Shown here: in pieces, positions 51,195 to 59,824 of the stretch
Numbering within the stretch: the stretch's first letter is position 1
How the letters are laid out: the number at the start of each line of letters is the position of its first letter
Origin: JAXMCK01 sp046349395
GTDB lineage: Bacteria > Pseudomonadota > Alphaproteobacteria > Geminicoccales > Geminicoccaceae
DNA length: 64,000 nt
Assembly (NCBI GenBank): GCA_046349395.1
Contig: JAXMCK010000006.1
Location: 186,001-250,000 of the forward strand
Direction of reading: 5' to 3'
Notes under the pieces: generated by a model
Database searches by the model: none
The model's input: only the letters and a program-made list of their open reading frames with translations
What the model was told of the DNA's origin: nothing
Translations under genes and position numbers: made by a program

Positions 51195-51932
51195 TCAGGC
51201 GGCGACGGCGGTCGTGAAGCTCCGGTAGGCGTCCCCGAGCTCGGCGACGCCGGCGGCCCGGTTCACCTCCTCGATGCTGCCGACCGCCTTCACCCGCCCC
51301 TGGTGCAGGATGACGACGCGGTCGCCCGGCCAGATCTCGTCGATGAGATGCGTGGCCCAGAGCACCGCCAGATGCTCGTCCCGGCACAGTTCGTGGACGT
51401 GCCCGACGATGTCCCGCCGGCTGTCCATGTCGAGGCCAACGGTAGGCTCGTCCAGCACCAGCAGGCGCGGCTCGTGCAGCAGCGCCCGGGCGATCTCGAC
51501 CCGGCGCTTCATCCCGCCCGAGAGCGTACGCACGGGTTCCTTGCGCCGGTCCGACATGGCGAGCCTTGCCAGCACCGTGTCGATCCGTTCGTTCGCCTGC
51601 GCCGGCGGCAGGCCGTAGAGGGCTGCCGTGTAGCGCAGGTTCTGTTCGACCGAGAGGTCGAGATCGAGTGTCATCCGCTGGAAGACGACGCCCATGGCGG
51701 CCAGGGCAACCCGGTTCTCGGCCTTCAGATCGTGCCCGCAGACGGTGATCTTGCCGCCCTTGGCCTCGAACAGCCGGGTGATCAGCGCCATCAGCGTCGT
51801 CTTGCCGGCACCGTTGGGTCCGAGCAGGGCCGTGAACCCGCCCTGCGGCAAGGTGAAGGAGACCTTGTCGAGCGCCGCGGTCTGGCGCGTGTAGGCGTAG
51901 CTGAGGTTCTCGACCTCGAGTGCCGGGGTCAC
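51195..51932 (-). CDS. ABC transporter ATP-binding protein without adjacent permease
   Basis: A 245-residue ATPase of the ABC-2/drug-exporter type, with Walker A GPNGAGKTT at 38-46, Q-loop MGVVFQRMTLDLDLSVEQNL, signature LSGGMKRRVEIARALL, Walker B LLVLDEPTVGLD and H-loop WATHLIDEI. I start at GTG 51932 (TPALEVENLSYAYT). The longer frame to 52529 crosses the divergent promoter and antisense DNA. No permease gene is adjacent; the divergent neighbour encodes a Liv-type binding protein. ATPases of PQQ-dependent alcohol-oxidation clusters look similar, but that link is not demonstrated here. Confidence 0.85.
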   Translation of the reverse strand: MTPALEVENLSYAYTRQTAALDKVSFTLPQGGFTALLGPNGAGKTTLMALITRLFEAKGGKITVCGHDLKAENRVALAAMGVVFQRMTLDLDLSVEQNLRYTAALYGLPPAQANERIDTVLARLAMSDRRKEPVRTLSGGMKRRVEIARALLHEPRLLVLDEPTVGLDMDSRRDIVGHVHELCRDEHLAVLWATHLIDEIWPGDRVVILHQGRVKAVGSIEEVNRAAGVAELGDAYRSFTTAVAA

Positions 51933-52099
51933 GACATCGTCCCGTGCTGGCTGCGGCGTGCCGGTGAACAGGACGCCTCCCCCGCCGTCAAGCCCCGCAC
52001 CGCCGTTTGCGGCTGGCACCGGATTAGCTCGCGATGTGGGAAAGCTCACAAAGCGGTGAAAAGCGGCGCCGGCAACGCGCGCGTCCTCCGTTCGCACGA

Positions 52100-52127
52100 T
52101 TGAGACCCCTCGCGGCCATGCTATCTT
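52100..52127 (+). promoter_or_regulatory. Possible sigma-70-type promoter for the second binding protein
   Basis: TTGAGA (52100-52105) and TATCTT (52122-52127) are separated by 16 bp, about 120 bp upstream of the binding-protein ATG in the divergent spacer 51933-52248. The match is fair, the spacing slightly short, and no other signal was seen in this spacer. Confidence 0.35.
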
Positions 52128-52248
52128 GGCCGACCATGAAGGCAGGTGGATCCGGGCCTTGCCATGGGCATCCCGGGAACAAGTCCATCCGTCGTGTCCG
52201 CCCAAGAGCATCCGCGCCGCCGCAGGCGGCGTCGCCTGGGAGACCGCC

Positions 52249-53361
52249 ATGTTGCGAACCATCGCGCTGGCACTCGCCCTCCTCTTGGGGGTGGGCAGTC
52301 CTGCGTCTGCCGAGATCCTGCTGGGAGCGGCCGCCACGCTGAGCGGGCCGCTGGCCCTGACGGGCCGTGCCAACCAGAAGGCGATCGAAACCGCCGTCGC
52401 CGACATCAACGCCGCCGGTGGGCTGGGCGGGCAGCAGGTCCGCCTCATCACCGCCGACGACGGCTGCGATCCTGCCGCGGCGACGGAGACCGCCCAGTCG
52501 CTCGTCGACCAGCGCGTCGTCGCCGTCATCGGCCATCTCTGCTCGCACGCCTCCCTGATCGGCGCCGGCGTCTACGAGGGCGTCGGCATCCCGATGATCA
52601 CGTCGGAGTCGACGCATCCCCGCCTGACCGAGGAGGGCCGGGCCAACGTCTTCCGCCTCATCGGGCGCGACGACGCCCAGGGCCGGCTCGCCGGGCGCTA
52701 TCTGGCGCACCAGTGGGCCGGGCGGCGGATCGCCATCCTCCACGACGCCAGCACCTACGGCGAGGATCTCGCCATGGCGACGCGCCAGGAGCTGCGCCGG
52801 TGGGGCGAGCACGACGTCCTCTACACCCCCTACACGGCCGAGGACGGGGGGCTGGAGCGCACGCTGCAGCTGTTGCGGGACGCCGACGTCGAGGTCGCCT
52901 ACCTCGCCGCCTACGGCCCTAGTGCGGCCCGTGTCGTGACGGATGCCGCCAAGACCGGCGCCGGCATCCGCTTCCTCGGCGGCGACGGCGTCGCCATGGA
53001 CGAGTTCTGGTCCGCGAGCGGCCCGGCCGGTAACGGCGTGATCTTCAGCTCGCGCCCGGATCCCTATGGTACCCCTGCGGCGAAGGCGCTGGCGGACCGG
53101 CTGACCGTCGACGGGCGAGCGCCCTCCGCATCCGCCGCCGCGAGCTACGCCGCCGTGCAGGTCTGGGCCGAGGCGGTGCGCCGCGCCGGAACGGCAGCCC
53201 CGCGCCCGGTCATCGGCGCCCTGCACCGCGGCACCTTCGACAGCGTCGTCGGCCAGGTCCGCTTCGATCCCAAGGGCGACCTCCAGGGTGCCGCCTGGGA
53301 ATGGCGGATGTGGCGCGACGGCCGCCAGCAGCGCCTGCCGGCCGAGCTCGCGGCCCAGTGA
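52249..53361 (+). CDS. Liv-type periplasmic substrate-binding protein (second copy)
   Basis: A 370-residue binding protein with a clear signal peptide (MLRTIALALALLLGVGSPASA). The type I periplasmic fold shows ILLGAAATLSGPLALTGRANQ, LITADDGCDPAAATETAQSLVD, VAVIGHLCSHASLIGAGVYE and IAILHDASTYGEDLAMATRQE. The Cys pair in DDGCDP and GHLCSH parallels the liv operon protein at 38997-40097. GGGAGA lies six bases before ATG 52249. No permease adjoins it. It may feed the liv permease with another ligand or serve as a sensor. Confidence 0.9.
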   Translation: MLRTIALALALLLGVGSPASAEILLGAAATLSGPLALTGRANQKAIETAVADINAAGGLGGQQVRLITADDGCDPAAATETAQSLVDQRVVAVIGHLCSHASLIGAGVYEGVGIPMITSESTHPRLTEEGRANVFRLIGRDDAQGRLAGRYLAHQWAGRRIAILHDASTYGEDLAMATRQELRRWGEHDVLYTPYTAEDGGLERTLQLLRDADVEVAYLAAYGPSAARVVTDAAKTGAGIRFLGGDGVAMDEFWSASGPAGNGVIFSSRPDPYGTPAAKALADRLTVDGRAPSASAAASYAAVQVWAEAVRRAGTAAPRPVIGALHRGTFDSVVGQVRFDPKGDLQGAAWEWRMWRDGRQQRLPAELAAQ

Positions 53362-53417
53362 CCTGCGGGGTGCCAGCAGCTACCGTCCGCGCCCAACCTG
53401 AACGGGGAGCGCCCTGA

Positions 53418-53876
53418 ATGAACACCGAGCGCCGTCTGGCCGAGCGCGGCATCGAGCTGCCGAGCTTGAGCGCGCCTGTCGCGACCTACGTGAACGCCGT
53501 GCGCACCGGCAACCTGTTGTTCCTGTCCGGCAAGGGCCCGACCCGGCCCGAGGGCGGCCAGCACACCGGCAAGGTCGGCGGCGGCGTCAGCATCGAGGAG
53601 GCCTACGCCCATGCCCGCCTCACCGGGCTCCAGCTCATCGCCGCGATGAAGGCCGAGTTGGGTGACCTCGACAAGGTGAAGCGGATCGTGAAGGTGCTGG
53701 GCATGGTGAACGCCACGCCCGAGTTCGGCGATCATCCGAAGGTGATCAACGGCTGCTCCGACCTCTTCGTCGAGGTGTTCGAGGAGCGCGGCCGCCACGC
53801 CCGCTCCGCCGTCGGCATGGGCAGCCTGCCCAACCAGATCACGGTCGAGATCGAGGCGATCGTCGAGGTGGAGTGA
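53418..53876 (+). CDS. RidA/YjgF-family protein
   Basis: A 152-residue Rid-superfamily protein: the N-terminal LAERGIELPSLSAPVATYVNAV, LLFLSGKGPTRPEGG, LIAAMKAELGDLDKVKRIVKVLGMVN, and the HARSAVGMGSLPNQITVEIEAIVEV C-terminus. The RSAVG arginine region corresponds to the imine/enamine-binding site. It belongs to the longer YjgF subfamily starting with ERRLAE. RidA proteins hydrolyse reactive enamine or imine intermediates of amino-acid metabolism. It is convergent with the cyanophycin operon (one-base gap). Confidence 0.92.
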   Translation: MNTERRLAERGIELPSLSAPVATYVNAVRTGNLLFLSGKGPTRPEGGQHTGKVGGGVSIEEAYAHARLTGLQLIAAMKAELGDLDKVKRIVKVLGMVNATPEFGDHPKVINGCSDLFVEVFEERGRHARSAVGMGSLPNQITVEIEAIVEVE

Positions 53877-53877
53877 C

Positions 53878-55596
53878 CTAGGAGGGCGGCAGTTCGGCGC
53901 CTGGGGACCAACCGACCTCGGCCAGCCGATCGAGAAAAGCCAGGGTCCGGGCGCGGGCTGCGTGGCTCAGCAGGATGAGCAGGTCGCCCTGCTGCGCCCA
54001 GCCGAATGCCCTGCGCACGGCTGCCGTCTCGCTGTCGGCGTCCTCGATGGCATCCGGCGGCACGCCGACCCGCGCCAGTTCGTCCTTCAGCATGGCGGGC
54101 ACCTCGCCCTCGGCCCTGCCGCGGCGATAGGAGTCCATCTCCTTGATGACGATCCGGTCGGGCTTCAGCGCCCAGACCGCGTCCGCCAGATCGCGGATCT
54201 CCTCGTCCGTCCGGTCGCCCGCCTGACCGAGCAGCACGAGCCGCCGCGCGGCCGGCAGCGACGCCACCAGCCGACCCAGCGCCGAGACGCCGTGCGGGTT
54301 GTGCGCGAAGTCGACGAGCACGCGCACGCCGCCGATCTCGCGCACGACGCCACGGCCGGGATTGTCCTCCTCCCGCCGCCCGAACGTCGCCAGCGCCTCG
54401 GCCATCGCTTCCACGGGCAGGCCCAGCGCATCTGCCGCGGCCAGGGCCGCCGCGGCGTTGGCGAGATTGTGCACGGCCGAGCCGCCGAACGCGATCGGCA
54501 CGGTGCTGACGTCCTGCACCGGCACCTTGCCGCCGCGACGAAAGAGGACGAGTTGCTCCCCGTCGAGCGCAGCACCGTCGCCACTGAGGGCTGCGGGATC
54601 GGTGGCGAACCAGCGAAGCTCGGCACCCGTGGCCCCCGCCCGACTCACGAGCCGGGGATCCTCGGCGTTCAGGACGAGGCGCCCGGTCCCGCGAACCGCA
54701 TGCGCCACAACCAGCTTCGCATCCGCCAGCGACTCGACGTCGAGGACGCCGAACTCGCCCAGATGGTCGGCTGCGATATTGGTGACGACGGCCACGTCGG
54801 CCCGCTGCAGCGGCAGGCCGCGGCGCATGATGCCGCCGCGGGCCAATTCCAGCACGGCGATCTCGACCCGAGGATCGCGCATGGCGAGGCGCGCACCGCC
54901 CGGCCCCGAATAGTCGCCCTTGTCGACGATCTCCTGGCCGACCTTCACCCAGTCACTGGTGCACAAGCCCGGCACCTTGCCCGCGGCAGCGACAATCGCG
55001 GCCAGGAGGCGCACCGTCGTCGACTTGCCGTTGGTACCGGTGACGATCGCCACCGGGACATCGTGGACACGGCTCCAGTCCACCTCGTCGACGGCGGGCA
55101 GGTCGCGCTCGTCGAAGACGAGGCTGCCCTTGCCGATCCCGACCGACACCTTGCCGTCGCCCAGGATGCAGGCGACACCCCGTCGCTCCGCCTCGGCCTG
55201 CAGGGCCACCAGGCGCGGCTGCCGCTCGTCCTCGATCTCGGCCCTGATCTTTTCGGCCGTACCTTCGAAGTCGGGCTCCGCCTCGCCCTGCATCACGGCC
55301 GAGGCCGCATCGCAGGCCCACTCGTTGACGAGGGTAGCACTGTAAAGGCCGTCCGAGGGTGCGGTCACCGCGAGGCTGACACCGCCCGGGTAGAGGCGGA
55401 AGGCGACCTCCTGGTCCGCCCACCCCACCGCCGCCAGCATCCGTGTCGCGGCATCCCGCCAGAGTGCGACGGCACGCTCGGCGACCTCCGGATCGACCTC
55501 GGCCTCCAGCACGCCCGCGGGGCGATCCGTGAGCAGGCCCGGACCCGGATGCCGCCGCGAATCGTGCCAGCGCAGCGCTGGACGACGCTCGCTCAC
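53878..55596 (-). CDS. Stand-alone Mur-ligase paralogue of cyanophycin synthetase
   Basis: A 572-residue Mur ligase-type enzyme. P-loop GTNGKSTT is at 187-194, followed by VKVGQEIVDKGDYSGPGGARLAMRD, VLELARGGIMRRGL, DVAVVTNIAADHLGEFG, and the Mur ligase C-terminal VLVDFAHNPHGVSALG and LVLLGQAGDRTDEEIRDLA. These match the C-terminal half of CphA, but the ATP-grasp domain is absent; the first 180 residues are a different, unrecognised domain. It starts by GTG nine bases after cphA. Mur-type relatives downstream of cphA are seen in non-cyanobacterial clusters; its precise step is unknown. Confidence 0.85.
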   Translation of the reverse strand: MSERRPALRWHDSRRHPGPGLLTDRPAGVLEAEVDPEVAERAVALWRDAATRMLAAVGWADQEVAFRLYPGGVSLAVTAPSDGLYSATLVNEWACDAASAVMQGEAEPDFEGTAEKIRAEIEDERQPRLVALQAEAERRGVACILGDGKVSVGIGKGSLVFDERDLPAVDEVDWSRVHDVPVAIVTGTNGKSTTVRLLAAIVAAAGKVPGLCTSDWVKVGQEIVDKGDYSGPGGARLAMRDPRVEIAVLELARGGIMRRGLPLQRADVAVVTNIAADHLGEFGVLDVESLADAKLVVAHAVRGTGRLVLNAEDPRLVSRAGATGAELRWFATDPAALSGDGAALDGEQLVLFRRGGKVPVQDVSTVPIAFGGSAVHNLANAAAALAAADALGLPVEAMAEALATFGRREEDNPGRGVVREIGGVRVLVDFAHNPHGVSALGRLVASLPAARRLVLLGQAGDRTDEEIRDLADAVWALKPDRIVIKEMDSYRRGRAEGEVPAMLKDELARVGVPPDAIEDADSETAAVRRAFGWAQQGDLLILLSHAARARTLAFLDRLAEVGWSPGAELPPS

Positions 55597-55605
55597 GGGA
55601 CGGGC

Positions 55606-58398
55606 CTAGTCCTCGTTCTCCGGCTCGCGGGCGAGGCGCACGCCGCGCTCGTCGCGCACGAGGCTGAGACCCTCCATGGTGAAGGTGCGGGGTGCCGGCT
55701 CCACGACCTCGGCCAGGGTGGGTGTCGCCTCCGGTGCCGGTGCTTCGGCCTTCGCCCGGTCCTTGCCGAAGTAGATGATCTGCTTCCAGCAGCGGCTGAC
55801 ATTGTCGCCGAAGATCAGCAGCAGATCGCCCGCCTGCGCCTCCTCCAGCGCCGCCTGCACCGCCTCCTGCTCGTCGGGGATGATCGTGATCGTCTTCGGA
55901 TCGACCCCGGCGGCGAGGAGTGCCGCCTCCAGCTTCTTCGGCACCTCGTCGGGACCGCGGCCGCGCTGGTTGTCGTCGCGTTTGAGGATGTAGCGGTCGA
56001 AGCGGTTGGCGCAGATCTTCCCGATCTGCTCGATGTCGACGTCGCGCCGGTCGCCCGGCACGGTCAGCGCCACGATCCGCTTGCCGCGCGGCTGCATGCT
56101 CTCGACCAGCCGGCACATCGCCTCGACCGCCGCCGGATTGTGGCCGTAGTCGAGGATGACCTTGAACGGGTGCTCGGTGAACACGTTCATCCGGCCTGGG
56201 GCCTGGAAGAACGTCGTGTCGAACGTCCGCAGGCCGTGCCGGATGTCTTCGAGGCGCTTGCCCAGCGAGTAGGCGATGCCGGCCGCGAACATCGCGTTCT
56301 GCACATTGTGCAGGGCCCGGCCCTCCATCGTCGCCGGGATCAGATGCGTCCATAGCAAGGGAATGTGGGCCCCCTTGTCGTAAATCGCGATCATGTGCCC
56401 GTTGATGCCGCGCTCCAGCACGATGGCACGGCCGCCCGCCTGGACGTGCGCGTGCACCAGCGGGTGCTCGGCACTCATCGTCACGTAGCAGATGTGCTTG
56501 GCGTCGGTGTGCGCACCCATCTTGAGGCACAGCTCGTCGTCGGCGTTCAGCACCGCCGTGTCGCGCGCCACCTCGACGATGAGCCGCTTCACCTCGGCCA
56601 GCTGTTCCAGCGTGTCGATGCCGCCGAGACCCAGATGGTCGGCCGAGACGTTCAGCACCGCTCCGACGTCGCACCAGTCGTAGCCGAGGCCGCGCCGCAC
56701 GATGCCGCCACGCGCGGTCTCGATCACCGCGGCGTCCACCGACGGGTCGCGCAGGATCATCCGGGCCGAGACCGGCCCGGTCATGTCGCCCTTCACCGTC
56801 AGATTGCCGTCGATGTAGACGCCGTCGGTGGTGGCGAGGCCCACCGTGTGCCCCGACAGCTTCAGGATGTGCGCCACCATGCGCGAGGTGGTCGTCTTGC
56901 CGTTGGTGCCGGTGACCGCCGCGATCGGGATCGTCGCCTGCGTCCCCGGCGGGAACAGCATCTGCATCACCGCCCCGGCGACGTCGCGCGGCTTACCCTC
57001 CGAGGGTGCCACGTGCATGCGGAAACCCGGGGCCGCGTTCACCTCGCAGATGCCGCCGCCGACGTCCTTGTAGGAGCGGCTGATGTCCTTGGTCAGGAAG
57101 TCGACACCACCCACGTCGAGGCCGATCGCCCGCACCGCGCGCACCGCCATCTCGCGGTTGTCCGGGTGCACGATGTCGGTGACGTCGGCAGCCGTACCGC
57201 CGGTCGACAGGTTCGCCGTCTTGCGCAGGAAGACGATCTCGCCCGCCGGCGGCACCGTGTCCTTGGTGTAGCCCTTCTCGGCCAGCAGCGTTTCCGCCTG
57301 GTCGTCGAACTCGAGCCGGGTCAGCACCTTCTCGTGACCGACACCGCGCCGCGGGTCCTTGTTCACCTCCTCGACCAGCTGCTCGACCGTGCTTCGGCCG
57401 TTGCCGACGACGTGGCCCGGCATGCGCTTGCTGACCGCCACCAGCTCGCCGTTCACGACGACCATCCGGTGGTCGAGGCCTTCGAGGAACGTCTCCACGA
57501 GCACGCCGCGGCTGTGCTCCTTGGCGAGACCGAAAGCCCTCTTCACCTCCTCCGGTGTGGTCAGGTTGATGCTGATGCCCCGCCCGTGATTGGCGTTCAG
57601 CGGCTTCACCACGACAGGGTAGCCGAGGCGCTCGGCCGCGGTCAGCGCCTCCTCCGTGTCGTAGACGAGCCGGTGCTTCGGCACCGGCAGGCCCAGATCC
57701 GACAGGATCCGGATCGTCTCCTCCTTGTCCGAGGCGAGCTCGACCGCGATGTGCGGGGTCATGCTCGTGATCGTGGCCTGGATCCGCTTCTGGAAGCGGC
57801 CCTGGCCGAACTGGACGAGGCTCTGGCTGTTGAGCCGGATCCAGGGGATGTCCCGCCCCTTGGCGGCTGCCACCAGCGAGCCCGTGCTCGGCCCCAATGC
57901 GCGCCGCTGGGCACCCTTGATGAACCGCTCCTTGCGCCGCTCGAAGTCGAAGCCGTCGTCGGCATCGCCGCGCAGGGCCGGCGGCAGGAGATGCGTGATC
58001 AGGTCGAGGGCGAGCCGGCCGGCCTCGATGCCGACCTCCTCCTGCTCGTACTCGTAGACCATGAGGTAGCGGCCGGGCTCGCCGGCCGAGCGGGTCTTGC
58101 CGAAGCTGACCTGGCAGCCCGCCTCGTTCTGCAGCTCCAGCGCCACGTGCTCCATGACGTGCCCGAGCCAAGTGCCCTCGCCCTCGGTCAGGCGGCGTAC
58201 GAAGCCGCCGGGCTCGCCGTAGGAGCAGCCGTGCTCCTCCAGGCCCGGCAGGGCCGCGATCAGCCGGTCGTTGAACTCGGGGCCGAGCTTTCCCGACGGC
58301 CAGCCTTCCAGCTCGCCCAGGTCCAGCGTGTGCCGGATGACGGGGAACAGGGCGTAGATGTTGGGTCCGACATAGACACTGGTCGCTACGATCCGCAT
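55606..58398 (-). CDS. cphA: Cyanophycin synthetase
   Basis: A 930-residue enzyme that polymerises Asp and Arg into cyanophycin using ATP. The N-terminal domain (about 1-165, MRIVATSVYVGPNIYALFPV) is followed by an ATP-grasp domain (about 215-480, PVVVKPLNANHGRGISINLT at 261-280). A Mur-ligase half follows with GTNGKTTT at 497-504, VIETARGGIVRRGLGYDWCDV, and the C-terminal VILDYGHNPAAVEAM. It is slightly longer than typical CphA1 owing to the C-terminal tail. ATG 58398 is preferred over GTG 58404 for GAGG spacing. Middle gene of the operon cphB-cphA-Mur paralogue. Confidence 0.96.
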   Translation of the reverse strand: MRIVATSVYVGPNIYALFPVIRHTLDLGELEGWPSGKLGPEFNDRLIAALPGLEEHGCSYGEPGGFVRRLTEGEGTWLGHVMEHVALELQNEAGCQVSFGKTRSAGEPGRYLMVYEYEQEEVGIEAGRLALDLITHLLPPALRGDADDGFDFERRKERFIKGAQRRALGPSTGSLVAAAKGRDIPWIRLNSQSLVQFGQGRFQKRIQATITSMTPHIAVELASDKEETIRILSDLGLPVPKHRLVYDTEEALTAAERLGYPVVVKPLNANHGRGISINLTTPEEVKRAFGLAKEHSRGVLVETFLEGLDHRMVVVNGELVAVSKRMPGHVVGNGRSTVEQLVEEVNKDPRRGVGHEKVLTRLEFDDQAETLLAEKGYTKDTVPPAGEIVFLRKTANLSTGGTAADVTDIVHPDNREMAVRAVRAIGLDVGGVDFLTKDISRSYKDVGGGICEVNAAPGFRMHVAPSEGKPRDVAGAVMQMLFPPGTQATIPIAAVTGTNGKTTTSRMVAHILKLSGHTVGLATTDGVYIDGNLTVKGDMTGPVSARMILRDPSVDAAVIETARGGIVRRGLGYDWCDVGAVLNVSADHLGLGGIDTLEQLAEVKRLIVEVARDTAVLNADDELCLKMGAHTDAKHICYVTMSAEHPLVHAHVQAGGRAIVLERGINGHMIAIYDKGAHIPLLWTHLIPATMEGRALHNVQNAMFAAGIAYSLGKRLEDIRHGLRTFDTTFFQAPGRMNVFTEHPFKVILDYGHNPAAVEAMCRLVESMQPRGKRIVALTVPGDRRDVDIEQIGKICANRFDRYILKRDDNQRGRGPDEVPKKLEAALLAAGVDPKTITIIPDEQEAVQAALEEAQAGDLLLIFGDNVSRCWKQIIYFGKDRAKAEAPAPEATPTLAEVVEPAPRTFTMEGLSLVRDERGVRLAREPENED

Positions 58399-58413
58399 CG
58401 GCACCCCTCGTTT

Positions 58414-59211
58414 CTACAAGGAGGCGGCGCGAGCCTCCCTGGCATCCGCGTCGAATGTTCCACCATGCACCAGGATATGTAAACGCACGCCGATCAGACT
58501 GACGGGCTTGCCGCGATCGGCCTCGTCCATCGAGGAATGTTCGAGTTTCGACGCGTCGAGCACGGTGATGCCGCCGGTGCCGACGACTTCCATCCGGTCG
58601 TCCGGCCCGAAAAAGGCCGCCGTGTCCTCGTCGAGCCCGAGCCCGATGGCGAACGGGTTGAACGAGAGCGCGCTCAGCAGCCGGCCGATCCGGTCCCGCT
58701 GCCTGAAATGCTGGTCGATAATGAAGCGGTTGGTCAGGCCCAGGCCGGGGGCCAGGGTCACCATGTCGGCCCGCGGCGTGGCACCCTCGTCGCCATAGGC
58801 GATCATGTGCTCGGACAGGAACGAGGCACCGGCCGACGTCCCGGCGACGTGGCACCCGTCCGCGTTGCGCTGGCGCAGCAGCCGCGCCACCGACGTCCCG
58901 CCCAGCGTCGTCGACAGCCGGAGCTGGCTGCCGCCCGTGAGGAAGACGCCCGTCGCACCCTCGATGGCGGACAGGACCGACTCCTGCTCGCACTCCTGCC
59001 GCGTCTCCAGCCGCAGCACGGCGATGCTGGGCACCCCCATCTCGCGGAACAGACGCTCGTAGTTGCGCCCCGTCTCCTCGCGCCGCGAGGCGGTCGGGAT
59101 CACGACGAGCCGCGCCTCCTTGCCGCCGCTGAGCTGGACGAAGCGCTTCAGGATCGGCGCGTTCGCCTCGCGCTCCTCGCCCCCGCCGATCGGCACGATG
59201 TAGCCACGCAT
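58414..59211 (-). CDS. cphB: Cyanophycinase
   Basis: A 265-residue S51-family serine peptidase that cuts cyanophycin to beta-Asp-Arg dipeptides. It has YIVPIGGGEE (4-13), VVIPTASRREETGRNY, GVFLTGGSQLRLSTTLGGTS, the nucleophile motif AGTSAGASFLSEHMI (Ser126), and FIIDQHFRQRDRIGRLLSAL with GLGLDEDTAAFF. ATG 59211 has AAGGCGG upstream; the frame extends 14 codons further without improvement. First gene of the operon, so degradation and synthesis enzymes are cotranscribed. No signal peptide, consistent with intracellular granule turnover. Confidence 0.95.
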   Translation of the reverse strand: MRGYIVPIGGGEEREANAPILKRFVQLSGGKEARLVVIPTASRREETGRNYERLFREMGVPSIAVLRLETRQECEQESVLSAIEGATGVFLTGGSQLRLSTTLGGTSVARLLRQRNADGCHVAGTSAGASFLSEHMIAYGDEGATPRADMVTLAPGLGLTNRFIIDQHFRQRDRIGRLLSALSFNPFAIGLGLDEDTAAFFGPDDRMEVVGTGGITVLDASKLEHSSMDEADRGKPVSLIGVRLHILVHGGTFDADAREARAASL

Positions 59212-59425
59212 GCCGCCTTCGCGGACTTTCGCCGGACTCACTTGAACTGGCACTCCGAAGAGGGGTGGATCGGGGAACCCCCGCCGATGCGCCCCGCTAC
59301 ATAGTGACCGGGGCCGGTACGGGAAAGCGGTGCGCCCATGGCAGCATCAGCCCGGACCCGGTAAAAGCCCCTCCCTCACCGAGCCGCGAAGGCCGTCCGT
59401 CCATCACCGCAGAAGTCTGGTCGCG

Positions 59426-59824
59426 ATGCACAGGAAGCTGACACCCGGCACGATCGCCCCGCCCTTCTCGAACTACAGCCACGGCGTGCTGACCGAGGCG
59501 AACTGCCGCTGGCTCCACATCTCGGGCCAGGTCGGCGTCGGCCGTGACGGGCGGATCCCGGGCGACTTCGCGGCCCAGATGGAGCTCGCCTGCATCAACA
59601 TGCTGGCCGTGCTGCGCGAGGCGCAGATGGAGCTCGACGACATCGTCAAGATCACGGTCTTCCTCGTCCGCGAGGAGCATGTGCGCCCCTACCGCGAGAT
59701 CCGCGACCGCATGCTGCAGGGACGTGCGCCTGCGTCCACGCTGCTCGTGGTCAAGGCCCTCGCCCGGCCCGAGCTTCTGGTCGAGATCGAGGCCGTCGCG
59801 GCGAAACCGACGACGGTGGCCTGA
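59426..59824 (+). CDS. RidA/YjgF-family protein
   Basis: A 132-residue Rid protein: APPFSNYSHGVL, RWLHISGQVGVGRDGRIPGDFAAQMELACINMLAVLREAQM, DDIVKITVFLVREEHVRPYREIRDRML and PASTLLVVKALARPELLVEIEAVA. The canonical RidA arginine before ST is replaced by the AS context (RAPASTLL), so activity may differ from E. coli RidA. I take ATG 59426 (MHRKLTPGTIAPP); the earlier frame lies in the divergent promoter. kup begins immediately after the stop. Confidence 0.88.
   Translation: MHRKLTPGTIAPPFSNYSHGVLTEANCRWLHISGQVGVGRDGRIPGDFAAQMELACINMLAVLREAQMELDDIVKITVFLVREEHVRPYREIRDRMLQGRAPASTLLVVKALARPELLVEIEAVAAKPTTVA

Noticed and set aside
58420..58438. GGAGGC/GCCTCC hairpin as a terminator between cphB and cphA
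   Set aside because: It lies inside the cphB coding sequence near its 3' end and has no T-run; the genes are otherwise closely spaced as an operon.
56365..58482. 705-codon plus-strand frame
   Set aside because: Antisense to cphA; composition is that of a shadow and no motif is recognisable.
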